64,000 nucleotides of DNA from Peterkaempfera bronchialis. Lineage in GTDB: Bacteria; Actinomycetota; Actinomycetes; Streptomycetales; Streptomycetaceae. The stretch is taken from assembly GCF_003258605.2 (NCBI RefSeq), contig NZ_CP031264.1, forward strand, positions 5,456,001 to 5,520,000, written 5' to 3'. The translations under genes and the position numbers were made by a program. Under the pieces are notes generated by a model that was given only the letters and a program-made list of their open reading frames with translations, did no database searches and had not been told where the DNA came from. Numbering within the stretch: position 1 is the first letter of the stretch; every line of letters starts with the position of its first letter. Shown here piece by piece: positions 26,381 to 34,942 of the stretch.

Positions 26381-27367
26381 CTCATCGACTCCTTCGGCCG
26401 CACAGCCGTCGATCTGCGCGTGTCGCTGACCGACCGCTGCAATCTGCGGTGCACCTACTGCATGCCCGAGGAGGGGATGCAGTGGCTCGCCAAGCCGCAG
26501 CTGCTGACCGACGAGGAGATCGTCCGGCTGGTCCGCATCGCCACCACCGACCTGGGCGTCACCGAGGTCCGCTTCACCGGCGGGGAACCGCTGCTCCGCC
26601 CCGGCCTGGTGGGGATCGTCGCCGACTGCGCCGCCCTGGAGCAGCGCCCCCGGCTCTCCCTCACCACCAACGCCATCGGCCTCGCCCGCACCGCCGCCGC
26701 GCTGCGCGACGCCGGGCTGGACCGGGTCAATGTCTCGCTGGACACCCTCGACCCGGACACCTTCCACACCCTCAGCCGGCGCCACCGCCACCAGGACGTA
26801 CTGGACGGGCTGGCCGCCGCCGAGAAGGCCGGACTGGCCCCGGTCAAGGTCAACACCGTGCTGCTGCGCGGCGTCAACGACCACGAGGCCCCCGACCTGC
26901 TCGCCTGGTGCCTGGAGCACGGCTATGAGCTCCGCTTCATCGAGCAGATGCCGCTGGACGCGCAGCACGGCTGGCAGCGCGCCTCGATGGTCACCGCCGA
27001 GGAGATCCTGGAGCGCCTCGCCGCCCGCTTCACCCTCACCCCCGAGCCCGCCGCCCGGCGCGGCGCGGCCCCCGCCGAACGCTGGCTGGTGGACGGCGGC
27101 CCGGCCCGGGTGGGCGTGATCGCCTCCGTCACCCGCCCGTTCTGCCGCGCCTGCGACCGTACCCGCCTCACCGCCGACGGCCAGGTCCGCAACTGCCTCT
27201 TCGCCCGCGAGGAGACCGACCTGCGCACGGCCCTGCGCAGCGGTGGCTCGGACGCGGAGATAGCGGACCTGTGGCGGGCCGCGATGTGGGGCAAGAAGGC
27301 GGGTGCGGGCATCGACGACCCGGACTTCCTGCAACCTGCCCGCCCGATGTCCGCCATCGGCGGCTGA
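26369..27367 (+). CDS. moaA: GTP 3',8-cyclase MoaA, molybdopterin biosynthesis
   Basis: A 332-residue radical-SAM enzyme that, with MoaC, converts GTP to cyclic pyranopterin monophosphate. The first Fe-S cluster motif is CNLRCTYC near residue 25. GGEPLLRPGL is the SAM-binding stretch. The C-terminal cluster cysteines are in FCRACDRTRLTADGQVRNC, and the protein ends in the Gly-Gly tail needed for activity. GTG 26369 is the only start that keeps the N-terminus; its Shine-Dalgarno is either GAGGA 9 nt upstream or the abutting GAGGAG. Other moa genes are not nearby. Confidence 0.93.
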   Translation: MAAVLIDSFGRTAVDLRVSLTDRCNLRCTYCMPEEGMQWLAKPQLLTDEEIVRLVRIATTDLGVTEVRFTGGEPLLRPGLVGIVADCAALEQRPRLSLTTNAIGLARTAAALRDAGLDRVNVSLDTLDPDTFHTLSRRHRHQDVLDGLAAAEKAGLAPVKVNTVLLRGVNDHEAPDLLAWCLEHGYELRFIEQMPLDAQHGWQRASMVTAEEILERLAARFTLTPEPAARRGAAPAERWLVDGGPARVGVIASVTRPFCRACDRTRLTADGQVRNCLFAREETDLRTALRSGGSDAEIADLWRAAMWGKKAGAGIDDPDFLQPARPMSAIGG

Positions 27368-27430
27368 CCCCGCCGCCTGCCTGCCTGCATGCCCTGACTG
27401 GCTGCCTGCCCCGCCCGGCTGCCCGCCCGG

Positions 27431-27724
27431 CTACTCCGGCGGCTGCTCCGACCACTCGGCCAGCGGGACCACATCCTTGAGGAACCCCCGCACGCCCAGG
27501 AACTGCGACAGCTGCTCGCGGTGCTCCTCGCACGCCAGCCAGGTTTTGCGCCGGTCGGGGGTGTGCAGCTTGGGGTTGTTCCAGGCCAGCACCCACACCG
27601 CCGCCGCCCGGCAGCCCTTGGCCGAGCAGACCGGGGCGCCCCCGGGGCCGTCCGCCGCGAGGCCGGGCCCGCCACCGCCCAGCGGGAGGCCGAAGGCGGG
27701 CTGGGGCTGCTGAGGGGTGCTCAT
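27431..27724 (-). CDS. Conserved small protein with Cys/His zinc-site pattern
   Basis: A 97-residue actinobacterial protein of unknown function. After a Gly/Pro-rich start, Cys33 and Cys38 (CSAKGC), His54 (NNPKLHTPDRRK) and Cys65/His68 (CEEH) form a plausible zinc site. It then ends in FLGVRGFLKDVVPL. Members of this family are sometimes labelled acetone carboxylase in automatic annotations, for which I see no support. It converges on moaA. Confidence 0.75.
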   Translation of the reverse strand: MSTPQQPQPAFGLPLGGGGPGLAADGPGGAPVCSAKGCRAAAVWVLAWNNPKLHTPDRRKTWLACEEHREQLSQFLGVRGFLKDVVPLAEWSEQPPE

Positions 27725-27979
27725 CGTGTGTTTCCTGACGGTGCCGGGACGGTCTCCCGGCCAGTCTTCCACCCGCCGCCCGCGCCTCGCGCCGGGCCGG
27801 TACAGATGGCGACGCCGGGCAGCCACGGGGGGAGCCGCCCGGCGTCGGTCCATCGCTCCGACGGGGGATGCGGAGCGCGTAGGCAGTATGACACGGGCAA
27901 GGTCCGCTGAGACCAGGGAACCCCTCGATTGGTTCGAGCTTGCTCCGAGGGTGCCGCAGGGCAGCTGTGAACTCCCAGG

Positions 27980-28366
27980 TCAGCTGCGTTCCCGAGCCCG
28001 TTCCTCCGCTTCGCCGACCACCGTCACCGGCTCCTCCGGCTCCTCCGACGCCTGCTCGGCGTCCCGGTCCGGCCCGGCCAGCGGCGGGGGCTCGCTATGG
28101 ACGAAGCTGCTGGGCAGCCCCGGCGCGTTCTCCCGGCCGGCGTTGGCCACCACCACGGCGATATAGGGCAGGATCGCGCCACCCACCAGCGCCACGATGG
28201 CCAGTGGCCGCTCCACGTTCCACAGCACCACCGCGAGGATCACACAGAGGGTGCGGATCGACATCGAGATGATGTAGCGCCGCTGACGGCCCCGCACATC
28301 ATCCGTGAGGCTGGCCCGCGCTCCGGTGATCCGGAACACCTCTCCACGCCCGATGCTCTTGCCCAT
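27980..28366 (-). CDS. DUF3099-type membrane protein
   Basis: A 128-residue protein with two adjacent transmembrane helices (about residues 34-51 and 56-76) and the family-like start VFRITGARASLTDDVRGRQRRYIISM. A cytoplasmic acidic tail (EQASEEPEEPVTV) follows. Function unknown. In the 255-bp gap beyond its stop (27725-27979), a weak CCCTCG/CGAGGG hairpin at 27922-27951 may end its transcript; otherwise nothing is evident. Confidence 0.78.
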   Translation of the reverse strand: MGKSIGRGEVFRITGARASLTDDVRGRQRRYIISMSIRTLCVILAVVLWNVERPLAIVALVGGAILPYIAVVVANAGRENAPGLPSSFVHSEPPPLAGPDRDAEQASEEPEEPVTVVGEAEERARERS

Positions 28367-28567
28367 CGCCCACTCGCCGCCCTTGTCCCCGCCCCGATTC
28401 CGATCCCCGGGTCCTCTTCCACCGTACGCCGCGCCCTCCGGCCCGACGAGGGCGCCCCGGCGGTACCCGGGTGAGCGGGCCCGAAGACAGCAGGGAGTAA
28501 CGGCCGCACACCGAGGGCAGATGCCCCATGCACCCCGGCGCCGGTCCGGGTGCGACAGGGAGAGAAC

Positions 28568-28828
28568 ATGTCGTTCATATGGGCCATCATCGCGGGCCTC
28601 ATCATCGGCCTGCTGGCCAAGCTGGTGCTGCCCGGTCGGCAGCCGATCCCGCTCTGGCTGACCATCATCCTCGGCATCGTCGGCGGCCTGGTCGGCAATG
28701 CGCTCGCCTCGGCGTTCGGCGTACGGCACACCAGTGGCATCGACTGGATCCGGCACATCTTCCAGATCGGCGCGGCGGCCGTGCTGATCGCCGTGTTCAG
28801 CCCCATGTGGGGCCGGCGGAACGTGTAG
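28568..28828 (+). CDS. GlsB/YeaQ/YmgE-family small membrane protein
   Basis: An 86-residue protein made of three hydrophobic helices with glycine-zipper patterns (IIAGLIIGLLAKL, ILGIVGGLVGNALAS). It matches the transglycosylase-associated/GlsB stress family. GGGAGAG precedes the ATG. It is transcribed divergently from the DUF3099 gene. A stress role is family knowledge only. Confidence 0.85.
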   Translation: MSFIWAIIAGLIIGLLAKLVLPGRQPIPLWLTIILGIVGGLVGNALASAFGVRHTSGIDWIRHIFQIGAAAVLIAVFSPMWGRRNV

Positions 28829-28850
28829 TGCCCCGCCGGTGTGCGGCGGC

Positions 28851-28875
28851 GGCCGGGCGGAACACCCGCCCGGCC
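28851..28875. terminator. Bidirectional terminator between glsB-like and tldE-like genes
   Basis: GGCCGGGCGG and CCGCCCGGCC pair perfectly around a 5-nt loop, in the 64-bp gap between converging genes. Confidence 0.75.
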
Positions 28876-28892
28876 GGCCGCCGCTTCCGCCG

Positions 28893-30311
28893 CTACGACG
28901 CCTGGCTGACCGAGCTCATATTGAAGTCCGGCACCCGTACGGGTGGCATCGCGGCCCGGGTGAACCAGTCGCCCCACTCGCGGGGCAGGCAGCGCTCGGT
29001 GCGGCCCGCCTCGGTGATCCGGCCGAGCAGGTCCACCGGCGACTCATTGAACCGGAAGTTGTTGACCGCGCCGACCACCTCGCCGCCCTCCACCAGGTAG
29101 ACGCCGTCCCGGGTGAGACCGGTGAGCAGCAGCGTCGCCGGGTCCACCTCCCGGATGTACCAGAGGCAGGTGAGCAGCAGCCCTCGCTCGGTGCGGGCCA
29201 CCATCTCCTCCAGGGTCGGCGCACCGGCCCGGTCGGCGGTCTCCAGCACCAGGTTGTCCACCGACGGCCTGACCGGCAGCCCGGTCAGCCCGGCCGAGTG
29301 GCGGCTGGTGAGCAGATTGGCCAGCTCGCCGTCCCGCACCCAGTCGGTCGCCGCCAGCGGCAGCCCGTTGTCGAACGCCGACTGGTCGCCCCCGGAGGAG
29401 TGCGCGACCACGAACGGGGCGGACTCCAGCCCCGGCTCCGCCGGGTCCGAGCGCAGCGTCAGCGGCAGCGGGGACAGCCGCTCGCCCAGCCGGGTGGCGC
29501 CGCCGGTCCGGCTGAAGACCGTACGGCCCTCGGCGGCGTCCCGGCCGCCGAGCGACCAGCCGAGGTAGACCATCAGGTCGGCGACGGCGGACGGCGGCAG
29601 CAGCGTCTCGTACCGCCCGGCCGGCAGGTCGATCCGCCGCTTGCCCCAGGCCAGCCGCTGCGCCAGCTGCTCCTCCAGGGCACCCGGGTCCACATCGCGG
29701 AAGTCGCGGGTGGCGGCCCCGGCCCAGGCCGAGCCCGCCAGGTCGGCCGTCTTGGCGTTGAGCTCCACGGTGCCGGTGGGCTGGTCGTGGCGCAGCCGCA
29801 GGCCGGTGGAGGTGCCCAGGTAGGTGGAGGTCATCTCGTGCCGGGCGAACCCGTACAGCAGCCTGCCGCCGTCCCTGGAGCGGGCGAACGCCTCGCCCAG
29901 CGCGGGGGCGAAGTCGCCGAAGACGCCGATGTCGGTCTCGGCCGGGGCTGCGGTGAAGCCGGCGTCGGCGGCGGCGCCGCCGACCAGTGGCTGGGCGTCC
30001 TCGGCCGGACCCGCGTCGCGGGCGGCCTGCTCGGCGGCCCGGACCAGCGACTCCAGTTCGTCGGCGGTGACCGCCTCGCGGGAGACCACCCCGGAGGCGG
30101 TGCCCTCGGCGCCGTCCACGGTGGCGATCACGGTGAGGGTGCGGCTGCGGGTGACGCCGTTGGTGGTGAGCGCGTTGGCCGCCCAGCGGAGGTTGGCGGA
30201 GGACTCCTCGTCGGCGATCACGATGCAGCCGTCGGCGCGGGAGAGCTCCAGCGCCCGCTCGACGATCTCGTGCGGCGCCGGCTGCGTCGCCCGGCCGTGG
30301 GTGGACTCCAT
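28893..30311 (-). CDS. TldE/PmbA-like metallopeptidase subunit
   Basis: A 472-residue member of the PmbA/TldD superfamily that pairs with TldD. It has family segments such as NLRWAANALTTNGVTRSRTL and LLTGLTRDGVYLVEGGEVVGAVNNFRFNESP but lacks a metal-binding HExxxH, as expected for the non-catalytic TldE half. Its ATG overlaps the tldD stop by one base (TGATG), so the two are coupled. Known TldD/E pairs cut unfolded peptides, for example in microcin B17 maturation; no RiPP precursor is visible nearby. Confidence 0.87.
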   Translation of the reverse strand: MESTHGRATQPAPHEIVERALELSRADGCIVIADEESSANLRWAANALTTNGVTRSRTLTVIATVDGAEGTASGVVSREAVTADELESLVRAAEQAARDAGPAEDAQPLVGGAAADAGFTAAPAETDIGVFGDFAPALGEAFARSRDGGRLLYGFARHEMTSTYLGTSTGLRLRHDQPTGTVELNAKTADLAGSAWAGAATRDFRDVDPGALEEQLAQRLAWGKRRIDLPAGRYETLLPPSAVADLMVYLGWSLGGRDAAEGRTVFSRTGGATRLGERLSPLPLTLRSDPAEPGLESAPFVVAHSSGGDQSAFDNGLPLAATDWVRDGELANLLTSRHSAGLTGLPVRPSVDNLVLETADRAGAPTLEEMVARTERGLLLTCLWYIREVDPATLLLTGLTRDGVYLVEGGEVVGAVNNFRFNESPVDLLGRITEAGRTERCLPREWGDWFTRAAMPPVRVPDFNMSSVSQAS

Positions 30312-31858
30312 CAGCGACCCGCCTCCTGCTGGGTGTTGAGCACATTGACGTCGCGGAAGAGCGCCGACGGGCAGCCGTGGCTGACGGCGGCGGTCTGGCC
30401 CGGCTGGGCCTTGCCGCAGTTGAAGGCGCCGCCGAGGACATAGGTCTGCGGCCCGCCGACGGCCTCCATGGAGCCCCAGAAGTCGGTGGTGGTCGCCTGG
30501 TACGCCACGTCCTTGAGCTGCCCGGCCAGCCGGCCGTTGGCGATCCGGTAGAACCGCTGCCCGGTGAACTGGAAGTTGTAGCGCTGCATGTCGATGGACC
30601 AGGAGCGGTCGCCGACGATGTAGATGCCGTCCTCCACGCCCGCGATCAGCCCCTCGGTGTCCGGCCCGCCGTCGGCCGGTCGGAGCGACACATTGGCCAT
30701 CCGCTGCACCGGGACATGCGACGGCGAGTCGGCGAAGGCGCAGCCGTTGGACCGGCCCAGGCCCTTGAGGCGGGCGATCCGCCGGTCCAGCTGGTAGCCG
30801 ACCAGTACGCCGTCCCGGATCAGGTCCCACGACCGGGTCTGCACGCCCTCGTCGTCCCAGCCGACGGTGGCCAGCCCGTGCTCGGCGGTGCGGTCACCGG
30901 TCACCTGCATGATGTCGGAGCCGTACCGCAGGGTGTCCAGCTTGTCGAAGGTGGCGAAGGAGGTGCCCGCGTACGCCGCCTCGTAGCCCAGCGCCCGGTC
31001 CAGCTCGGTGGCGTGGCCGATCGACTCATGGATGGTGAGCCAGAGGTTGGACGGGTCGACCACCAGGTCGTAGCGGCCGGGCCGCACGCTCGGCGCCTTC
31101 ATCTTCTCGGCCAGCAGCTCGGGGATCTCGGCCAGCTCCCGGTCCCAGTCCCAGCCGGTGCCGCGCAGATACTCCCAGCCGCGCCCGGCGGGCGGGGCGA
31201 TGGAGCGCATCGAGTCGAAGGCACCGGTGCGCTCGTCCACCGCGACGGCCTCGATCACCGGGTGCAGCCGGATGCGCTGCTGGGTGGTGACCGTACCGGC
31301 GGTGTCGGCGTAGAACTTGTTCTCCTGCACGGTCAGCAGCGACGCGTCCACATGGGAGACCCCGTCGGCGTCCAGCAGCCGGCGGCTCCAGTCCGTCAGC
31401 AGCGCGGTCTTCTCCGCGTCCGGCACCTCGAAGGGGTTGACGTCGTACGCGGAGACCCACACCGCGTCCGGATAGACCGGCTCGTCGGCCAGCTCCACCG
31501 GGTCGCCGCTGCCCGCCGCCGCACCCACCCGGGCCGACAGCCGGGCCACCGCCACCGCCTGCTCCGCCACCCGGGCGGCGGCCTCCGGCGTCAGATCCAC
31601 CCCGGCTGCGAACCCCCAGCTGCCCTCCAGCACCACCCGTACGGCGAAGCCCAGTTGCACACTGTCGGACGACCCCGCGGGCCGGGCGTCGCGCAGCCGC
31701 CAGGAGGCGTTGCGGATCCGCTCCAGCCGGAAGTCCGCATGTGCCGCGCCCAAGGCGCGGGCTCTGCTCAGGGCGGCGTCCGCGAGGCCGCGCAGCGGCA
31801 GGGCGAGGAAGAGCGGGTCGACGGCCCGGGCGCGGGCCGTGGTGGGTGTCTCCGGCAT
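30311..31858 (-). CDS. tldD: TldD-like metallopeptidase, catalytic subunit
   Basis: A 515-residue TldD homologue. The zinc motif is HESIGH, with the first His at residue 277, and the remaining family core includes YELRGTG-like EYLRGTGWDWD and GRSNGCAFADSPSHVPVQRMANVSL. The C-terminus holds NCGKAQPGQ. It should form a heterodimeric protease with the downstream TldE. ATG 31858 has a GGGAG site upstream. Upstream DNA carries a 12-bp direct repeat (31984 and 32002). Confidence 0.88.
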   Translation of the reverse strand: MPETPTTARARAVDPLFLALPLRGLADAALSRARALGAAHADFRLERIRNASWRLRDARPAGSSDSVQLGFAVRVVLEGSWGFAAGVDLTPEAAARVAEQAVAVARLSARVGAAAGSGDPVELADEPVYPDAVWVSAYDVNPFEVPDAEKTALLTDWSRRLLDADGVSHVDASLLTVQENKFYADTAGTVTTQQRIRLHPVIEAVAVDERTGAFDSMRSIAPPAGRGWEYLRGTGWDWDRELAEIPELLAEKMKAPSVRPGRYDLVVDPSNLWLTIHESIGHATELDRALGYEAAYAGTSFATFDKLDTLRYGSDIMQVTGDRTAEHGLATVGWDDEGVQTRSWDLIRDGVLVGYQLDRRIARLKGLGRSNGCAFADSPSHVPVQRMANVSLRPADGGPDTEGLIAGVEDGIYIVGDRSWSIDMQRYNFQFTGQRFYRIANGRLAGQLKDVAYQATTTDFWGSMEAVGGPQTYVLGGAFNCGKAQPGQTAAVSHGCPSALFRDVNVLNTQQEAGR

Positions 31859-31983
31859 TGGACTCCCTGTCCGGGTCTGAGGTGCCGCCGCCGCAGAGCC
31901 GGGGATCTCCCGTACGGCGGCGCACGGGCGCCCCCGCACAGGGATGCCCGCAGGGCATCATGACCTGTTCAACCGATTGCTGC

Positions 31984-32013
31984 CAGCCGGTTTTCTGCTG
32001 TCAGCCGGTTTTC
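31984..32013. repeat. 12-bp direct repeat CAGCCGGTTTTC upstream of tldD
   Basis: Copies at 31984-31995 and 32002-32013 with an 18-bp period; a shortened CAGCCGG recurs at the end of the DUF3040 gene. It lies 126-155 nt upstream of the tldD start and is AT-richer than its surroundings, so it may be a regulator site. Confidence 0.5.
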
Positions 32014-32045
32014 GCGGGGAGCCGTCCACGGAGAGCCGCCGGCCG

Positions 32046-32366
32046 TCAGCCGGCGCGGCGTCTGCGCCAGGTCACCACCAGCACCGCCACCACGAGCAGC
32101 CCGGAGCCGATCAGCGCCGAGCCCCCGCACACGGTCAGCACCCGGTCACGGGAGGCGGACCCGGTGGAGAGCAGCACCATACCCAGCAGGAACGCCAATC
32201 CGGCCACGACCACCACCGTGCCCAGCCACGCATGCCGGACCGCTGCCCGCAGCCGGCTGCGGCGGTCGCCGAAGCTGCCGAGCAGCCGCGCCAGAGCCGG
32301 ATCCCGCTCGGTGAGGTGCTGCTCGATATCGGCGAGGACCTGCCGGTCGTGCATCGAGAGACCCAT
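32046..32366 (-). CDS. DUF3040-type membrane protein
   Basis: A 106-residue protein: an amphipathic N-terminus (MHDRQVLADIEQHLTERDP...LARLLGS), two transmembrane helices (about residues 48-68 and 78-100) and a basic end. This is the DUF3040 pattern common in actinomycetes, with no known function. ATG 32366 is chosen because GGGAGG lies 5 nt upstream; a GTG 6 nt earlier would overlap it. Confidence 0.82.
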   Translation of the reverse strand: MGLSMHDRQVLADIEQHLTERDPALARLLGSFGDRRSRLRAAVRHAWLGTVVVVAGLAFLLGMVLLSTGSASRDRVLTVCGGSALIGSGLLVVAVLVVTWRRRRAG

Positions 32367-32495
32367 GGGCACCTCCCGTGTTCGGCGGAGCGTGCGGTCC
32401 CACCACCGGTGTCCTGTGGACAGGGGGCAGAGCCGCGCCGTGTCACCCCTCCATCATCCCACTCCCGCCCCCGACCGCCACCGACCGCCGCCGCC

Positions 32496-32531
32496 GACCG
32501 CGAGCGGCCTTCCCCTGGCACCATCGCGGTC
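32496..32531. promoter_or_regulatory. Inverted repeat abutting the GNAT start codon
   Basis: GACCGCGA (32496-32503) and TCGCGGTC (32524-32531) are perfect 8-bp complements; the second ends at the ATG. CACCAT (32519-32524) lies 7 nt before the ATG as a leaderless-type -10, so the repeat would bracket the promoter as an operator. Confidence 0.4.
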
Positions 32532-33044
32532 ATGGCAGACGACATCGAGTTCCTACGCGCCGGGCCGGAGCAGACCACGGAGGTCCTGGCCGTGCTGGAC
32601 GAGGCGGCGGCCTGGCTCCGGAGCCGGGGCGTCGACCAGTGGCCCGCCCGGTTCGAGGCGGCCTGGATCGAGCCGGGCATCGCCCAGGGCGACACCTGGA
32701 TCGTCCGGACCGGCGGCCGGACCGCCGCCACCGTCACCCTCGACTGGTTCGACCCCGTCTGGTCCGACCACCCCGGCCCGGCCGGCTACCTCCACCGTCT
32801 CGCCGTACGCCGCCACGCGGCGGGCCTCGGCGCCCGCATCCTCGACTGGGCCGCCGCCACCCTCGCCCACACCGGCCGCCACCTCCGGCTCGACTGCCTC
32901 GCCGCCAACACCGCCCTGCGCGCCTACTACGAGTCCGCTGGCTTCACCCACCGCGGCGACACCCGGGTCGGCGGCGCCCCGGGCCAACGCCGCCACGACG
33001 GCCCCGCCACCCTCGTCAGCCGCTACGAGAAACCCCTCGCATAA
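32532..33044 (+). CDS. GNAT-family N-acetyltransferase
   Basis: A 170-residue single-domain acetyltransferase. Motif A reads LHRLAVRRHAAGLGARILDWA near residues 89-110 and motif B is around ALRAYYESAGFTHRGD. Similar streptomycete proteins have W-rich N-termini like SRGVDQWPARFEAAW. Substrate unknown. Leaderless-type -10 upstream; no ribosome-binding site is seen. Confidence 0.85.
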   Translation: MADDIEFLRAGPEQTTEVLAVLDEAAAWLRSRGVDQWPARFEAAWIEPGIAQGDTWIVRTGGRTAATVTLDWFDPVWSDHPGPAGYLHRLAVRRHAAGLGARILDWAAATLAHTGRHLRLDCLAANTALRAYYESAGFTHRGDTRVGGAPGQRRHDGPATLVSRYEKPLA

Positions 33045-33206
33045 GGATCACGCCGTGGTGGTGGGGACCGGTGCTGTCCTGCCGCAGTGAGACATGCGTG
33101 CGCCGGGGGCGTGGGCGGGGGGTGTGCGCCGGTGGGTGCTGCGGTGAGTCGACGCGGTGCGGCCTGTCGCCGGGTGATCCGGGGGCGGGGTGTCCAGGAT
33201 GCGGCC

Positions 33207-34793
33207 ATGACCTTCGTACCCCGAGTGGCCGCACGGCGCCGTACTGTCCTGTTCCCGCTGGCAGTGAGCGCCGCGCTGGCGCTCTCGCTGCTGCCCGCGC
33301 AGTCGGCGTCCGCCACGGACGGCGCGGGCGGTGTCACCGCCGCCGAGCGCGGTGCCTCGGCCTATCTCCAGAGCATCCGCGACCGGCCCACCGCGCTGGC
33401 CGCGTTCTTCCGCGACCTCCCCAAGGGCGGGGACCTGCACAACCACCTGTCCGGCGCCGCCTCCACCGAACTGCTGCTGCGGCTGGCGGCTGAGGACGGC
33501 CTCTGCATCGACCGGACCAGTTCCACCGCGAGCCCGCCCCCGTGCACCGGGAACACCCGGCCGGCGGCCGACGCCGAGACCGACGCGGCCTTCCGGCGCC
33601 AGGTGATCCGGGCCTGGTCGATGCAGGACTTCAAGCCCGGCGAGGAGTCGGGCCACGACCACTTCTTCGCCACCTTCGGCAAGTTCGGCGAGGCCAGCTG
33701 GCGCCACCCCGGACGGCTGCTGGCCGAGGTCGCGGACACGGCCGCCGAGCAGAACCAGTTCTATCTGGAGACCATGCTCACCCCCGCCTCCTCCGGGGCC
33801 GCCGCGCTCGCCTCCAAGGTCGGCTATGACAGCGACCTGGCCCGGATGCGCGGCAAGCTGCTGGCCGACGGCGGGATCGACACGCTGGTACGGCAGGCGA
33901 AGAGCGACGCGGACGCGACCATGGCGGAGTTCCGCACCGCCGCGCACTGCGGCACCGCCCGACCGCGCCCCGGCTGCGCGCTGCCCGTCCGGTTCATCTC
34001 CCAGGTGTCCCGTTCCGGCCCGCCCGAGCGGGTCTTCACCCAGATGCTGCTGGGCATGGAACTCGCCCGGCACGACCCGCGCTATGTCGCGATCAACCTG
34101 GTGCAGCCCGAGGACGCCCCGGTCTCGCTGCGCGACTACAGCCTCCAGATGCGGATGCTGGACTACCTGCACGGGCAGTACCCCGCCGCCCACATCACCC
34201 TGCACGCGGGCGAACTGGTCCCCGGCCTGGTCAAGCCCGAGGACCTGCGCTTCCACATCCGCGAGGCCGTGCTCGTCGGCCACGCCGAGCGGATCGGCCA
34301 CGGTGTCGACCTGCGCCACGAGGACGACCCGCAGGGGCTGCTGCGGCTGATGGCCAGGCGGCATGTGCTGGTCGAGGTCCCGCTGACCAGCAATGCGCAG
34401 ATCCTCAATGTCTCCGGCCCCGAGCACCCCTTCCAGCTGTACCGGCAGTACGGCGTCCCGGTCGCCCTGGCCACCGATGACCCCGGCGTGGAGCGGATCG
34501 ACATCAGCCACGAGTACCAGCGGGCGGCGCTGACCTACCGGTTGGACTACCACGCGCTGAAGGACCTGGCCCGGGCCTCCCTGGAGTACGCCTTCCTGCC
34601 CGGCCGCAGCCTGTGGCGCGACCGGGACGGCTACCGGGTGGTGCCGGAGTGCTCGGCGGACCGCCCCGGCCACGCCCGCCCGGGCTCCCGCTGCGCCGCC
34701 TTCCTGGCGTCCAGCGCCAAGGCCGCAGTGGAGTGGAGGCAGGAGGCCGCCTTCGGGGCGTTCGAGCAGCGGGCCGTCAGGCAGGCGTTCTGA
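33207..34793 (+). CDS. Secreted adenosine deaminase-like metal hydrolase
   Basis: A 528-residue protein with a signal peptide (basic MTFVPRVAARRR, hydrophobic core, cleavage near SASA). Its amidohydrolase barrel holds GDLHNHLSG (metal His78, His80), LHAGEL (His333, catalytic Glu336), IGHGVD (His365) and ATDDPGV (metal Asp). These are the adenosine/AMP deaminase motifs, and the length and secretion resemble ADGF-type extracellular deaminases more than cytosolic Add. CAGGAT lies 6 nt before the ATG. It probably deaminates extracellular adenosine or a related nucleoside; substrate inferred. Confidence 0.85.
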   Translation: MTFVPRVAARRRTVLFPLAVSAALALSLLPAQSASATDGAGGVTAAERGASAYLQSIRDRPTALAAFFRDLPKGGDLHNHLSGAASTELLLRLAAEDGLCIDRTSSTASPPPCTGNTRPAADAETDAAFRRQVIRAWSMQDFKPGEESGHDHFFATFGKFGEASWRHPGRLLAEVADTAAEQNQFYLETMLTPASSGAAALASKVGYDSDLARMRGKLLADGGIDTLVRQAKSDADATMAEFRTAAHCGTARPRPGCALPVRFISQVSRSGPPERVFTQMLLGMELARHDPRYVAINLVQPEDAPVSLRDYSLQMRMLDYLHGQYPAAHITLHAGELVPGLVKPEDLRFHIREAVLVGHAERIGHGVDLRHEDDPQGLLRLMARRHVLVEVPLTSNAQILNVSGPEHPFQLYRQYGVPVALATDDPGVERIDISHEYQRAALTYRLDYHALKDLARASLEYAFLPGRSLWRDRDGYRVVPECSADRPGHARPGSRCAAFLASSAKAAVEWRQEAAFGAFEQRAVRQAF

Positions 34794-34878
34794 CGGACCG
34801 GCGGCCGGAACCGAGGTGACGGTCCGGGGCCACCCGGTGCAGACTGAGCGGCACATTCCGTACTGAGCACGGCAGAAG

Positions 34879-34917
34879 GCGGGCCCCGGACGTGGATCAC
34901 CCCCGTCCGGGGCCCGC
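34879..34917 (+). terminator. Strong hairpin between deaminase-like gene and amyloid-motif pair
   Basis: GCGGGCCCCGGACG and CGTCCGGGGCCCGC form a perfect 14-bp stem with an 11-nt loop. It is 86 nt after the upstream stop and 25 nt before the next ATG, so it either ends the first transcript or forms part of the second gene's leader. Confidence 0.7.
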
Positions 34918-34942
34918 TCCGCCAGGGAAGGGGCCACCCCTG

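Noticed and set aside
27895..27980. GGTTCGAGC stretch resembling a tRNA T-arm
   Set aside because: The stems do not pair in tRNA geometry and no acceptor or anticodon arm can be drawn; only a 6-bp hairpin remains.
28893..31858. TldD/TldE as part of a RiPP biosynthetic cluster
   Set aside because: No precursor peptide, cyclase, YcaO or transporter gene is present on either side; the pair looks like a general protease.
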